Shown here: piece by piece, positions 56,393-64,000 of the stretch
Position numbering within the stretch: the first letter of the stretch is position 1
How the letters are laid out: each line of letters starts with the position of its first letter
From: Gammaproteobacteria bacterium
GTDB taxonomy: Bacteria > Pseudomonadota > Gammaproteobacteria > UBA5861
Reading direction: 5' to 3'
Assembly (NCBI GenBank): GCA_022360445.1
Contig: JAKSCV010000036.1
Coordinates: 124,001-188,000, forward strand
Length of the DNA: 64,000 nucleotides
Position numbers and translations under genes: made by a program
Notes under the pieces: model-generated
Databases searched by the model: none
Seen by the model: the letters and a program-made list of their open reading frames with translations, nothing else
Told to the model about the DNA's origin: nothing

Positions 56393-57475
56393 TTATTCTT
56401 TGACGCCATGGGCAAGCAGCAAGGCCTGTAAGATTTGCTCGCGCTTATCCTTCGGGAGTGCCGCGATTTTTTCCGTCTCATGATAAAAGGCCAGTAAGTC
56501 GCCATTATTTTGGTCCAGTAGCTGTTGAAAAGCCGGAATATAACGGGTGTAAGTGGAGACAGAAGCCAAACGGGCATTATTCAGTGGCCGCGAAAACCAC
56601 CGGTCATAGCCGGAGTAGCCTTGCCATTGGGTTGTTTTAATCTGTTGATACTGTTTTTGGAGTGTGGCGAAGATACGGGCCTTTTCCGCTAAGGCTGCTG
56701 TCGGTATCAAGTTTTGCGCATAGAGCGCTTCAAGCGCTTGGCGAGTGTCGTTCAATAAGCCGAGAAAGTCTCGGCGGCGCTGATAGCGCTCTTGCTCCTG
56801 GGTCAAAGTGTCAATATCCCCTTGTGCGCTGTACCATCGGGAGACTCCTTCGCGTTGGACAAAACTGGCAAAACTTTCGTTAAACGCGGAACTGTCTTTG
56901 ATGTAGAGCTTCTGATGCGCCAGTTCGTGCAAAATGATGCCAATCAGTGCAGGTTCTCGCCAGGCTATCATCGTGTTCAGTACAGGGTCATCAAACCAGC
57001 CGAGGGTTGAATAGGCGGCAGCGCCATTGATGGTCACATCATAACCTTGTTCAGCGAGCGAGTCCGCGTATGCCTGTGCGTCTTCCCGGCTGTGGTATCC
57101 TCGATAGGTCACGCAGCCGGCAATGGGGTAACACCAGGTCTTTGGCGTAAGTGATAGCGCTGGGGTGGCAACCACATTCCAGGCCACATAAGCTCGCCCG
57201 ATATCTGCGTAGGAGAGGTAGCTGTCATTCTCTGGCAGATGAAGTGCCTCGCTAGCAAAGTGCCGGACTTCCTTTACCAATAGCAGCTTGTGGCGAAGAT
57301 CCTCATCGATGCCGGTTTGCTCCAACCAGGCCTCAATGGGTTTTTGTTGGCTGATAATATCAAAATGGCCCTGAATGATGCGTGTGTAATAGCCAACAGT
57401 GCTGCACCCGCTTAAGGCTGCAATGCCGGCCGTGATGATGAGACCTCGAAAAAGTTGTGTTAACAGTGTGTTCAT
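56393..57475 (-). CDS. Putative aminopeptidase lipoprotein (HExxH)
   Basis: This is a 360-residue protein with a lipoprotein signal ending ALSGC. The zinc-protease motif HELAHQ is in the middle (GIILHELAHQKLY), followed by a glutamate-bearing FNESFASFVQREGVSRW, matching the PF10023 predicted aminopeptidase family. It is likely anchored in the envelope. The ATG at 57475 is chosen; the frame is open much further upstream over the divergent cca gene, which is not credible. It and cca start only 14 nt apart. Confidence 0.87.
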   Translation of the reverse strand: MNTLLTQLFRGLIITAGIAALSGCSTVGYYTRIIQGHFDIISQQKPIEAWLEQTGIDEDLRHKLLLVKEVRHFASEALHLPENDSYLSYADIGRAYVAWNVVATPALSLTPKTWCYPIAGCVTYRGYHSREDAQAYADSLAEQGYDVTINGAAAYSTLGWFDDPVLNTMIAWREPALIGIILHELAHQKLYIKDSSAFNESFASFVQREGVSRWYSAQGDIDTLTQEQERYQRRRDFLGLLNDTRQALEALYAQNLIPTAALAEKARIFATLQKQYQQIKTTQWQGYSGYDRWFSRPLNNARLASVSTYTRYIPAFQQLLDQNNGDLLAFYHETEKIAALPKDKREQILQALLLAHGVKE

Positions 57476-57489
57476 CCGACAATTGTGGC

Positions 57490-58734
57490 ATGAAAATTTA
57501 TCTTGTGGGTGGCGCGGTACGCGATGCTCTGCTTGACCTTCCGGTAAAAGAGCGCGATTGGGTGGTTGTTGGTGCCACTCGTGAGGCACTTCTGAAACTC
57601 GGATTTCTCCCTGTCGGAAAGGACTTTCCCGTTTTTCTTCACCCCAAGACACGTGAAGAGTACGCGCTGGCGAGAACTGAACGCAAAACAGCAGCCGGCT
57701 ACCATGGTTTTGCTTTTGATGCGACTGATGCGGTGACATTGGAGGAGGATCTGCGGCGGCGAGATCTAACCATCAACGCCATGGCGCGCGATGATCAGGG
57801 TACATTGATTGACCCCTATGGTGGGCAAGTGGATCTGGAACGGCGTTTATTGCGGCATGTCTCATCGGCGTTTGCTGAGGATCCGGTGCGCATCTTGCGC
57901 GTTGCCCGGTTTGCTGCGCGCTATCAGCCGCTTGGTTTTCAAGTGGCCAAAGAGACCATGACGCTGATGAAGGCCATGGTCGACAATGGTGAAGTTGATG
58001 CCTTGACGCCTGAGCGGATTTGGCAAGAGCTGGTTCGGGCTCTGAGCGAGGCGAGCCCATCCCGGTTCTTTAAAATACTCAGGGCTTGTGGCGCATTGGC
58101 CGTTTTATTTCCAGAAATTAACCAGCTTTTTGGGATACCGCAGCGTGCTGATTATCACCCAGAGATTGATACCGGAGTGCATACTCTGATGGTATTGGAA
58201 CAAACAGCAACATTAACCGATAGCCCTGCGGCCCGTTTTGCCGCCCTTTGCCACGATTTAGGTAAAGGAACAACACCTTCTGCCTTACTGCCCCGCCATC
58301 ATGGTCATGAAGAACGAGGTGCGAAGCTGGTGCAAGCACTGTGTGATCGTTACCGTGCGCCTCGGGAATACCGAGATTTGGCGACACTTGCGGCCAGGTT
58401 TCACACACATTGTCACCGCGCGTTTGAATTAAAGCCGTCAACACTGCTGAAAACCCTGGGGCAACTGGATGCCTTGCGTAAACCCGCGCGTTTTGAGCAG
58501 TTCTTAAAGGTTTGCGAGGGTGATTCGCGAGGGCGAACAGGTTATGACAATCAGCCATACCCACAAGCTGACTACTTTCGCGCGGCGTTGGATGAAATCA
58601 AGCAGGTTGATCCAGTACCGCTGGCAGCTGCGGGTTTTTTGGGTAAGCGCTTAGGTGATCGCTTAACGGAGATTCGTGTGGCGCGCCTTGAAGTTTTTAA
58701 GCAGAAAAACGCCTGGCAATATAATCGTCAATAA
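57490..58734 (+). CDS. cca: CCA tRNA nucleotidyltransferase
   Basis: This is a 414-residue multifunctional enzyme that adds CCA to tRNA 3' ends. It begins [20 protein letters not shown]; the class II nucleotidyltransferase motif ERDW and [10 protein letters not shown] follow, then the [16 protein letters not shown] segment. The C-terminal HD domain ([14 protein letters not shown]) gives phosphatase/phosphodiesterase activity as in E. coli (412 residues). The ATG at 57490 is chosen over a TTG 11 codons upstream. The 3' end overlaps ispG by 38 nt, tail-to-tail. Confidence 0.96.
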   Translation: MKIYLVGGAVRDALLDLPVKERDWVVVGATREALLKLGFLPVGKDFPVFLHPKTREEYALARTERKTAAGYHGFAFDATDAVTLEEDLRRRDLTINAMARDDQGTLIDPYGGQVDLERRLLRHVSSAFAEDPVRILRVARFAARYQPLGFQVAKETMTLMKAMVDNGEVDALTPERIWQELVRALSEASPSRFFKILRACGALAVLFPEINQLFGIPQRADYHPEIDTGVHTLMVLEQTATLTDSPAARFAALCHDLGKGTTPSALLPRHHGHEERGAKLVQALCDRYRAPREYRDLATLAARFHTHCHRAFELKPSTLLKTLGQLDALRKPARFEQFLKVCEGDSRGRTGYDNQPYPQADYFRAALDEIKQVDPVPLAAAGFLGKRLGDRLTEIRVARLEVFKQKNAWQYNRQ

Positions 58735-59908
58735 TTTGAATAAAGTCAGTCGCAATGGAGTCACCTTTTAGGGTTAACTTACGCTCACCATCTATGTAAA
58801 CCGGGGCGTTGGGTTGCTCACCTGTACCGGGGAGGCTAATGCCAACGTCTGCGTGTTTGCTTTCTCCTGGGCCATTGACGATGCATCCCATGACAGCCAC
58901 TTTCATTTCTTCTACCCCAGGGTATTGGTTTTTCCAGATAGGCATTTGATCGCGAAGGTAGGCTTGAATGTCTTTGGAGAGAGATTGGAAATACGTGCTG
59001 TTGGTACGGCCGCATCCTGGGCAGGCGGTGACCATCGGTGTAAAGGATCTCAGACCCATTGTTTGCAAGATCTCTTGCGCAACGATGACTTCTTCTGTGC
59101 GGCTGCCGCCCGGCTCAGGCGTCAGGGAAATGCGGATCGTATCACCGATACCTTGTTGAAGCAGTACAGCAAGCGCTGCTGTTGAGGCGACGATGCCTTT
59201 GGAACCCATGCCGGCCTCTGTCAGCCCGAGATGAAGTGCATAATCACAGGTTTGGGCCAGCTGCTGGTAGACAGCAATCAGGTCTTGCACGATGCTCATC
59301 TTGCATGAAATGATGATCCTGTCTTTTCCCAGGCCGATTTCTTCTGCTCTTTTGGCGCTGTCCAGTGCTGAGCGAATGACCACTTGTCGATTAATGTCTT
59401 CCAGTGGTAATGGCTGGCTTTGACGCGCGTTCTCATCCAGCATCTGAGCGAGTAGTTCTTGGTCCATGCTGCCCCAGTTGGCACCGATACGCACGGCTTT
59501 GTCGTACTGGCAAGCGATTTCAATCATGGTTGAAAAGTGCTCGTCGCGTTTTTTACCTTTGCCGACATTACCCGGATTAATACGGTATTTTTCAAGTGCC
59601 TGGGCGCAATCGGGGTGCTGGCTGAGGAGTCGGTGCCCATTGAAGTGGAAGTCGCCCACGAGTGGTGTGTCGTAGCCCATTTTATCCAGTTGTTCACGAA
59701 TGTAGGGAACTGCGCGAGCCGCCTCCTCGGTGTTAACCGTGATACGAACAATCTCAGAGCCAGCTTTGGCCAGTTCAGCGCATTGAACAGCGGTACGAAT
59801 GGCGTCTGCTGTATCTGTGTTGGTCATTGATTGAACAACCACCGGGTGGCCTCCGCCGACAATGACGGATCCAATTTTAACTGCTGAGGTTTGCCTGATT
59901 TTTTCCAT
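58697..59908 (-). CDS. ispG: 4-hydroxy-3-methylbut-2-enyl-diphosphate synthase (flavodoxin)
   Basis: This is a 403-residue iron-sulfur enzyme of the MEP isoprenoid pathway, converting MEcPP to HMBPP. It opens with [20 protein letters not shown]; the cluster ligands are in [11 protein letters not shown] and [12 protein letters not shown]. It is about 30 residues longer than E. coli IspG (372), as in the variant found in many other proteobacteria. The convergent overlap with cca is in the C-terminal tail of both. Confidence 0.95.
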   Translation of the reverse strand: MEKIRQTSAVKIGSVIVGGGHPVVVQSMTNTDTADAIRTAVQCAELAKAGSEIVRITVNTEEAARAVPYIREQLDKMGYDTPLVGDFHFNGHRLLSQHPDCAQALEKYRINPGNVGKGKKRDEHFSTMIEIACQYDKAVRIGANWGSMDQELLAQMLDENARQSQPLPLEDINRQVVIRSALDSAKRAEEIGLGKDRIIISCKMSIVQDLIAVYQQLAQTCDYALHLGLTEAGMGSKGIVASTAALAVLLQQGIGDTIRISLTPEPGGSRTEEVIVAQEILQTMGLRSFTPMVTACPGCGRTNSTYFQSLSKDIQAYLRDQMPIWKNQYPGVEEMKVAVMGCIVNGPGESKHADVGISLPGTGEQPNAPVYIDGERKLTLKGDSIATDFIQIIDDYIARRFSA

Positions 59909-59911
59909 TGC

Positions 59912-60466
59912 TTATTCGTTTTTGTGATGTGTTTTTTTAAAATCTGCCAGCTTATTGTACCAGTCAATCAAGTTGGCCAGTGAGAAGGCGGCATTCGCAG
60001 GGCTTGGGTTGGGGGTGACAAAGATCTGTGCGCTGCCGATGGGCCAGGGTTGTTCTCCCCAATCCACGCCACCCTTGATGTTTTCCGTCACGACTAGATA
60101 ATTTTTGTAAGCCACTTTGCCATGGAACCACACAATACGGGGTGAATATTTCAGGATTTTTTCTTTTAGAATGGGGCAGTCTGTGCGAAAGTCTGCACTG
60201 CGCAAGGCTGAGCCTTGTGATGTCGGGCGTTTGACGGTATCCGTAAAACCCATACGGTAGTCGGTCAAAAGTGTTTGCTGACTCTCAATAGAAGGTGTGA
60301 GTGGTTTGTCGATCAGGGCAGACGCGTTCAGTGCTTTCCAAAAGCGATTTTGTGGTGTGGCAAAATAGAAGCCAGCCTTGACAGCATTCAATGAAGGGTT
60401 AAGGCCTACGGAGAGAATGTCCAGGTTTGGTGAGAGCAGATCAGGTAAAGTGGTCATTCCAGTCAT
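59912..60466 (-). CDS. mug: G/U mismatch-specific uracil-DNA glycosylase
   Basis: This is a 184-residue DNA repair glycosylase of the MUG/TDG family. The catalytic motif is VGLNPSLNAVKAGFYFATPQ followed by NRFWKALNAS. The late motif FVTPNPSPANAAF is the second DNA-contact loop. An in-frame ATG three codons into the frame (60457) is an alternative start. It ends 3 nt before the ispG start. Confidence 0.92.
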   Translation of the reverse strand: MTGMTTLPDLLSPNLDILSVGLNPSLNAVKAGFYFATPQNRFWKALNASALIDKPLTPSIESQQTLLTDYRMGFTDTVKRPTSQGSALRSADFRTDCPILKEKILKYSPRIVWFHGKVAYKNYLVVTENIKGGVDWGEQPWPIGSAQIFVTPNPSPANAAFSLANLIDWYNKLADFKKTHHKNE

Positions 60467-60494
60467 TGCGGTTTAGTTTTCTGGGAGTGTAGTA

Positions 60495-60680
60495 ATGGGT
60501 GATGTTATCCCGTTTAAAAAGCCAAAAGCATCGGAAAAGCACAAAGGAAAATCTCTCTGCCGGAGCGGATTTCACAAATGGGAGATTGTTCAATCACAGC
60601 AGTTTGATGTAAAAGCTGGAAAGCTGGTGACAGTTTACCGTTGTAAGCGATGCGGCAAGATAAAAACGGCCGCGCATTAA
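60495..60680 (+). CDS. Small zinc-ribbon-like protein, unknown function
   Basis: This is a 61-residue basic protein: MGDVIPFKKPKASEKHKGKS, then LCRSGFHKWEIVQ and YRCKRCGKIKTAAH. The C...H and C-x2-C spacing suggests one zinc site. It lies divergent from mug with GGGAGTG before the ATG. The coding signal is supported by this pattern, but the family is not recognised with certainty. Confidence 0.7.
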   Translation: MGDVIPFKKPKASEKHKGKSLCRSGFHKWEIVQSQQFDVKAGKLVTVYRCKRCGKIKTAAH

Positions 60681-60684
60681 CCGT

Positions 60685-61296
60685 CTATTTTGGTCTGGGA
60701 ACCGTCAGAATCTCCCCAAATGTCGTATAGTCATTACCCCCCAACCGGGCAATGGGGTCGACGGCAGCGGCATTGATTTCTAATCGCTTACCGTCTTGAG
60801 TGGCGACCTTGTCATCTAAAAAGATGTGTTTGACTGTCGCTAAAATCATACCTTGTTTTTGCGGACCAAGTTCATGTGTCAGCTCATGTTCACAAGCAAA
60901 TGCTATTCGGCAGTCCGCGAGCCGGGGGATCTCAAACCCTTCAAACGGAACCGTTTCGAGGCCTTCTTTTTCTAATTCAGATTCTCCTGCCGGTAAGCTG
61001 GCGGATGTTGCTGTGACTTGGGAAGCGAGTTCGCGATGAGGAATGTGTACGACAAATTTCTTGCGTGCTTCAATATTGACACGCGAGTCTTTAATACTGC
61101 CATCGGGCTTTTTTCCGATTGAGAGCATGATCATTGGCGGGTTGCTGCAGACGGCATTGAAGTACGAGAAAGGCGCCAGATTGTAGGAGTCATTTTCATT
61201 TTGGCTCAACACCCAGGCAACGGGTCTGGGGATGAGCGATTGGATCATTGCAAAGTAGATTTGGTTAGGCGAAAGGTCGGCTAGATCAATATACAT
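60685..61296 (-). CDS. Flavin reductase family protein (FMN-binding split barrel)
   Basis: This is a 203-residue protein. IQSLIPRPVAWVLSQNENDS and YNLAPFSYFNAVCSNPPMIM are the FMN-binding strands of the family, and DSRVNIEARKKFVVHIPHRE follows. Related proteins are flavin reductases or flavoprotein oxygenases of unknown substrate. It converges on the small protein gene with 4 nt between. Confidence 0.88.
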   Translation of the reverse strand: MYIDLADLSPNQIYFAMIQSLIPRPVAWVLSQNENDSYNLAPFSYFNAVCSNPPMIMLSIGKKPDGSIKDSRVNIEARKKFVVHIPHRELASQVTATSASLPAGESELEKEGLETVPFEGFEIPRLADCRIAFACEHELTHELGPQKQGMILATVKHIFLDDKVATQDGKRLEINAAAVDPIARLGGNDYTTFGEILTVPRPK

Positions 61297-61314
61297 ATTG
61301 TGCTCGCTGTGTCG

Positions 61315-62091
61315 TTATTGTGTCTGCTGACGGGTGAAGACCCATTCAGTAGGTGTCGATAGGGCATCATTATAGCGGTAGCCAGCTGCATCGAAATCTT
61401 TTAGCGCTTCCGGGCTGTCAATTTTCCTTTGGATGATATAGCGACTCATAATGCCCCGTGCTTTTTTTGCGAAGAAGCTGATGATTTTATATTGTCCGTT
61501 TTTGTAGTCTTTAAATATGGGAGTGATCACCTGACCTTTGAGGCTGTTAGTGGGTACGGCTTTAAAATACTCGTTGGATGCGAGGTTGATGAGTGTGTCT
61601 GTTCTCTGTTCGGCCATATCCTCATTGAGGCACCTTGTGAGTTTGTCCCCCCAGAAGCTATAGAGGTTTTTCCCGCGTTCATTTTTGAAAGCGACGCCCA
61701 TTTCCAGGCGGTATGGTTGGATTAAGTCTAAGGGGCGCAGTAAGCCATATAAGCCTGAAAGGATTCGCAGATCACGTTGGGCCCGATCAAAGTCTTCTGG
61801 TAAAAAACTATTGGCATCCAGCCCATGGTAAACATCACCAGTAAAGGCAAGCATCGCCTGTTTGGCGTTTTCAGGTGTGAAAGGTAATGCCCAGTCCGAG
61901 TAGCGCTGGTAGTTGAGTGCGGCCAGTTTGTCACTGATCTTCATCAATGATGCGATTTGTTGAGGTTCCAGTTCCCGGGCCTCCCGGATGAGCGCCATGG
62001 AATCATCTAAAAAACGGGGTTGAGTGTAATAATTGGTAGTGGGAGGTGTCTCGAAATCGAGACTCTTAGCCGGTGATATGACAATAAGCAT
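61315..62091 (-). CDS. yaaA: Peroxide stress protein YaaA
   Basis: This is a 258-residue protein with the classic start [17 protein letters not shown] and the internal [36 protein letters not shown] and [11 protein letters not shown] blocks. The E. coli protein limits intracellular iron during hydrogen peroxide stress and binds DNA. The length is the same as in E. coli. Confidence 0.95.
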   Translation of the reverse strand: MLIVISPAKSLDFETPPTTNYYTQPRFLDDSMALIREARELEPQQIASLMKISDKLAALNYQRYSDWALPFTPENAKQAMLAFTGDVYHGLDANSFLPEDFDRAQRDLRILSGLYGLLRPLDLIQPYRLEMGVAFKNERGKNLYSFWGDKLTRCLNEDMAEQRTDTLINLASNEYFKAVPTNSLKGQVITPIFKDYKNGQYKIISFFAKKARGIMSRYIIQRKIDSPEALKDFDAAGYRYNDALSTPTEWVFTRQQTQ

Positions 62092-62183
62092 GCGAAGTGT
62101 CGGTGTTGTGTTTTAGAGCCCCTATCCTAGGGTGCACGATATGGATTTGCAACTGGGTTGAGTCAGCACCCAGTTTGTTCTTC

Positions 62184-62927
62184 TTAGGCTGGAGAGCCGC
62201 TTTTTGTACTGGTAGCTCCAATACACGTCAAGTAGGCTTGTTCGAGCGTGTTGGCTTGATATCTTTGCTTGCACTCATCAGGCGTTGCGATGATCTCGAA
62301 CTGGCCGGTATGCAAAATACCCATGTGATGGCAGAGGGATTCGACATCATTCAGTAAGTGGGTACTCATTAAGATGGTCGTGCCTTGCGCATTGAGCGAT
62401 TGCAGATACTCTGAGACCAGAATTCTGGCTTTGGGGTCCAGTCCGCTCAGTGGCTCATCAAGTAAGAGTAAGGGTTTTTTGCTTGTAAACAGGCTGATGA
62501 GCCCGAGTTTCTGGCGCATTCCCTTGGAGTATTTGCGAATAGGTTGATCAAGTACGGCTTCGTCGAAGTCGAGCTGCTGCGTGATCGTGGTTCTATTTGC
62601 GGGTGTAAGCTGAGGTACTCCATAAAATTGTGCCATCATTTGTAGGAACTGAGCCCCCGTTAGAAATGAAGGAGGTGTGAATTGTTCTGGGAGAAAAGCG
62701 AGACCTTGTCGGGATGACGTTAAAACGTGCGGAGTCCCAAAAAGAGTAATTTGCCCGCTTTTCAATGGGATGAAGTTAAGGATGCTTTTTAAGAGCGTTG
62801 TTTTCCCGGCTCCATTGGCGCCGACTAAACCAAAAATTTCATTGGGTTGGATGCAACAACTGGCACCCTGAAGGACATGTTTTTTACCATAATTGACATT
62901 GATGTTTTGAACGTCTAGAACTGGCAT
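62184..62927 (-). CDS. ABC transporter ATP-binding protein
   Basis: This is a 247-residue ATPase. Walker A is GANGAGKTT, the signature motif is YSKGMRQKLG and Walker B is PLLLLDEPLSGLD. ATG 62927 is chosen; the frame remains open 47 codons upstream over the prepilin gene, which is not supported. The C-terminal pattern resembles ATPases of ABC-2 export systems. No permease gene is adjacent within the window: yaaA follows and a prepilin gene precedes. Confidence 0.92.
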   Translation of the reverse strand: MPVLDVQNINVNYGKKHVLQGASCCIQPNEIFGLVGANGAGKTTLLKSILNFIPLKSGQITLFGTPHVLTSSRQGLAFLPEQFTPPSFLTGAQFLQMMAQFYGVPQLTPANRTTITQQLDFDEAVLDQPIRKYSKGMRQKLGLISLFTSKKPLLLLDEPLSGLDPKARILVSEYLQSLNAQGTTILMSTHLLNDVESLCHHMGILHTGQFEIIATPDECKQRYQANTLEQAYLTCIGATSTKSGSPA

Positions 62928-62995
62928 TCTTGCACTTGCGCGCCGGGAGTACGGTATGTGTATCGGCGCGCTTTTATTCCGTGAGCTATGTGTTT

Positions 62996-63646
62996 TTAAA
63001 ACCCGCGGAGTACAGCGGCGCAGTTCTGGCTTTCCCCGGCAATGTTCCAGCTTTCCTCTGACCGACAATTGACATCAGTCACAGAATGTGAACGTAGTTC
63101 ACCATCGTTGGCGAGTCCATCATCCAGTTTCAGGTCCAATTGCAGCAGGATGTTAACGGGAATCTGGCCACCCGTGGAAAATTCGTTAGCGTCACCGGAG
63201 TTATCAGCACCCTCATTACTATAGACGATTTTATAGACTCCATTAAATGGGTTTGCCGGACAGGAGGAAACGCCGTTTTCGCAGTCGAGTGAGTCGACAG
63301 CGGCCGTGCCGCCTGTGAAGTTCCCCGAAATAAAGCCGGCAACAGATAAATGTTGCCAAATCAGTGTCGTTTCACTGCCCTCGGACTCAATACGACCATC
63401 TGCATCACCGTTAGACAGGGATGAATCAATTTGAGTGCTTGCATTAACAAAGTCGCCTGGTAAGGCGTTGTAGCGATCTTGGAAGGCGTACCAAGCTGTT
63501 CGTATGCCGCTCATCTCGTTGGAAAGAGAACGTACTCTTGCGCTGTCAATAAGTTCTTGACCTTTTAAAATACCGCCCAGTATCAAGCCAATGATGACTA
63601 GAACAATCGCGATTTCCACCAATGTGAAGCCTGATTGGCGCCGCAT
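62996..63646 (-). CDS. Type IV prepilin-like protein
   Basis: This is a 216-residue protein with the prepilin peptidase site MRRQSGFTLVEIAIVLVIIG: cleavage and methylation are expected at G/F, with Glu5 of the mature part. A long hydrophobic helix follows, then a soluble domain with six cysteines that could form disulfide bonds. AGGAGG lies 9 nt before the ATG. It is larger than typical major pilins, so it is more likely a minor pilin or pseudopilin. No assembly genes are next to it. Confidence 0.88.
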   Translation of the reverse strand: MRRQSGFTLVEIAIVLVIIGLILGGILKGQELIDSARVRSLSNEMSGIRTAWYAFQDRYNALPGDFVNASTQIDSSLSNGDADGRIESEGSETTLIWQHLSVAGFISGNFTGGTAAVDSLDCENGVSSCPANPFNGVYKIVYSNEGADNSGDANEFSTGGQIPVNILLQLDLKLDDGLANDGELRSHSVTDVNCRSEESWNIAGESQNCAAVLRGF

Positions 63647-63765
63647 AGGGCTTACCTCCTTTTTAAACACTGAACGTTTCATAGAGCAAAAATTGTGCCT
63701 TAGTATGCCCATTGAATACCTTGAGGTTTTTCTCAATTTCTATGGAAAAATGTTGATAATGCGAC

Positions 63766-64000
63766 TCAATGTGACGATTTTTCATCAATTTGTGCCTGCA
63801 TGCGTCTCAGTCTGTTTTGTAAAAAGCGAATCTCTTCTTCCTTTGATATGGAGCCACTGCTTAGGAGCGCGCCCAGTAAGAGCGCTGCCGCTTCCACTTC
63901 ACCCATTTCTTCAAGGAGAAAAATATGCATTTGTTGAGCCCAATTCGGTACATCTAAATCATAGGTGGCTGCTGCCAAGGTAACCGCCAACTCGTACGCA
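63766..64000 (-). CDS. Hypothetical protein, 5' end cut by the window
   Basis: The frame is open to the last base of the window, so only the C-terminal 77 residues are seen. They are helical and acidic: VPNWAQQMHIFLLEEMGEVE, then a hydrophobic AAALLLGALL, and an amphipathic tail that looks like a coiled coil (EEEIRFLQNRLRRMQAQIDE). It lies upstream of the prepilin gene on the same strand, 119 nt from its start. No family is recognised. Confidence 0.6.
   Translation of the reverse strand, partial: AYELAVTLAAATYDLDVPNWAQQMHIFLLEEMGEVEAAALLLGALLSSGSISKEEEIRFLQNRLRRMQAQIDEKSSH

Overview
The window looks like chromosome from a free-living, probably marine, gammaproteobacterium of the Cellvibrionales/Oceanospirillales kind. 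The reasons are an F0F1 ATP synthase operon in the order I-a-c-b-delta-alpha-gamma-beta-epsilon, gammaproteobacterial-style KdsA/KdsC, TtcA, RimK, RlmI, Hsp15, YaaA, Mug and Cca, and a large load of acyl-CoA genes (two acyl-CoA dehydrogenases, two thiolase-fold proteins, CaiB-type CoA transferases) typical of marine lipid and terpenoid degraders. The genus cannot be fixed from the sequence alone. I saw no rRNA, tRNA, CRISPR array or prophage.

Layout. 1-4947 (+): a tight set with an FAD-dependent oxidoreductase (5' cut by the window edge), a DUF1365 protein, a cyclopropane-fatty-acyl-phospholipid synthase, a DUF2878 membrane protein and a CPD photolyase; this resembles known light and singlet-oxygen stress sets that modify membrane fatty acids. 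4952-9957 (-): a complete group 3b-like NAD(P)-linked [NiFe] hydrogenase operon. It encodes a cyclic-nucleotide-binding-fold protein, a fused iron-sulfur/flavin electron-transfer subunit, the small subunit, the large subunit and the maturation protease, with every junction overlapping or 1 nt apart. 10096-11622 (-): an unrecognised lipoprotein. 11909-18917 (+): the complete atp operon with a near-consensus sigma-70 promoter and a clean terminator.

18947-29040 is a decayed stretch. It holds a CaiB pseudogene carrying an internally deleted IS3-family element, and frameshifted MarC-like, PsiE-like and Kef-type antiporter genes, interleaved with intact fumC, corA and a large MscS-family channel. 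29173-34699 holds an SDR, a DsbA-fold protein, an AstE-like/RimK/retropepsin-like cluster that suggests ribosomal protein S6 glutamylation, a metallo-beta-lactamase-fold hydrolase and Hsp15. 34717-40307 holds a GST, a DUF35/thiolase-like pair with an acyl-CoA dehydrogenase, a frameshifted thioesterase and a second acyl-CoA dehydrogenase. Short inverted-repeat sequences of a MITE-like element recur here and at 55096.

40639-46483 holds a porin, gpmI, ttcA, a glycerophosphodiester phosphodiesterase and the kdsA-kdsC pair. 46668-51718 (+) is a catabolic-looking acyl-CoA operon (CaiB, MBL hydrolase, thiolase, CaiB, GFA protein). 51764-54948 (-) is a three-gene signalling operon (small protein, HDOD, GGDEF-EAL). 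55119-64000 is mostly housekeeping: rlmI, an HExxH lipoprotein, cca, ispG, mug, a small zinc-ribbon-like protein, a flavin reductase, yaaA, a lone ABC ATPase, a type IV prepilin-like protein and a gene cut by the window end.

No wholly new system is obvious. The best leads are the fused electron-transfer subunit and unusual leader gene of the hydrogenase, the thiolase-like/DUF35 pair lacking the usual nucleophilic cysteine, the nested pseudogene/IS structure, and the recurring MITE-like ends.
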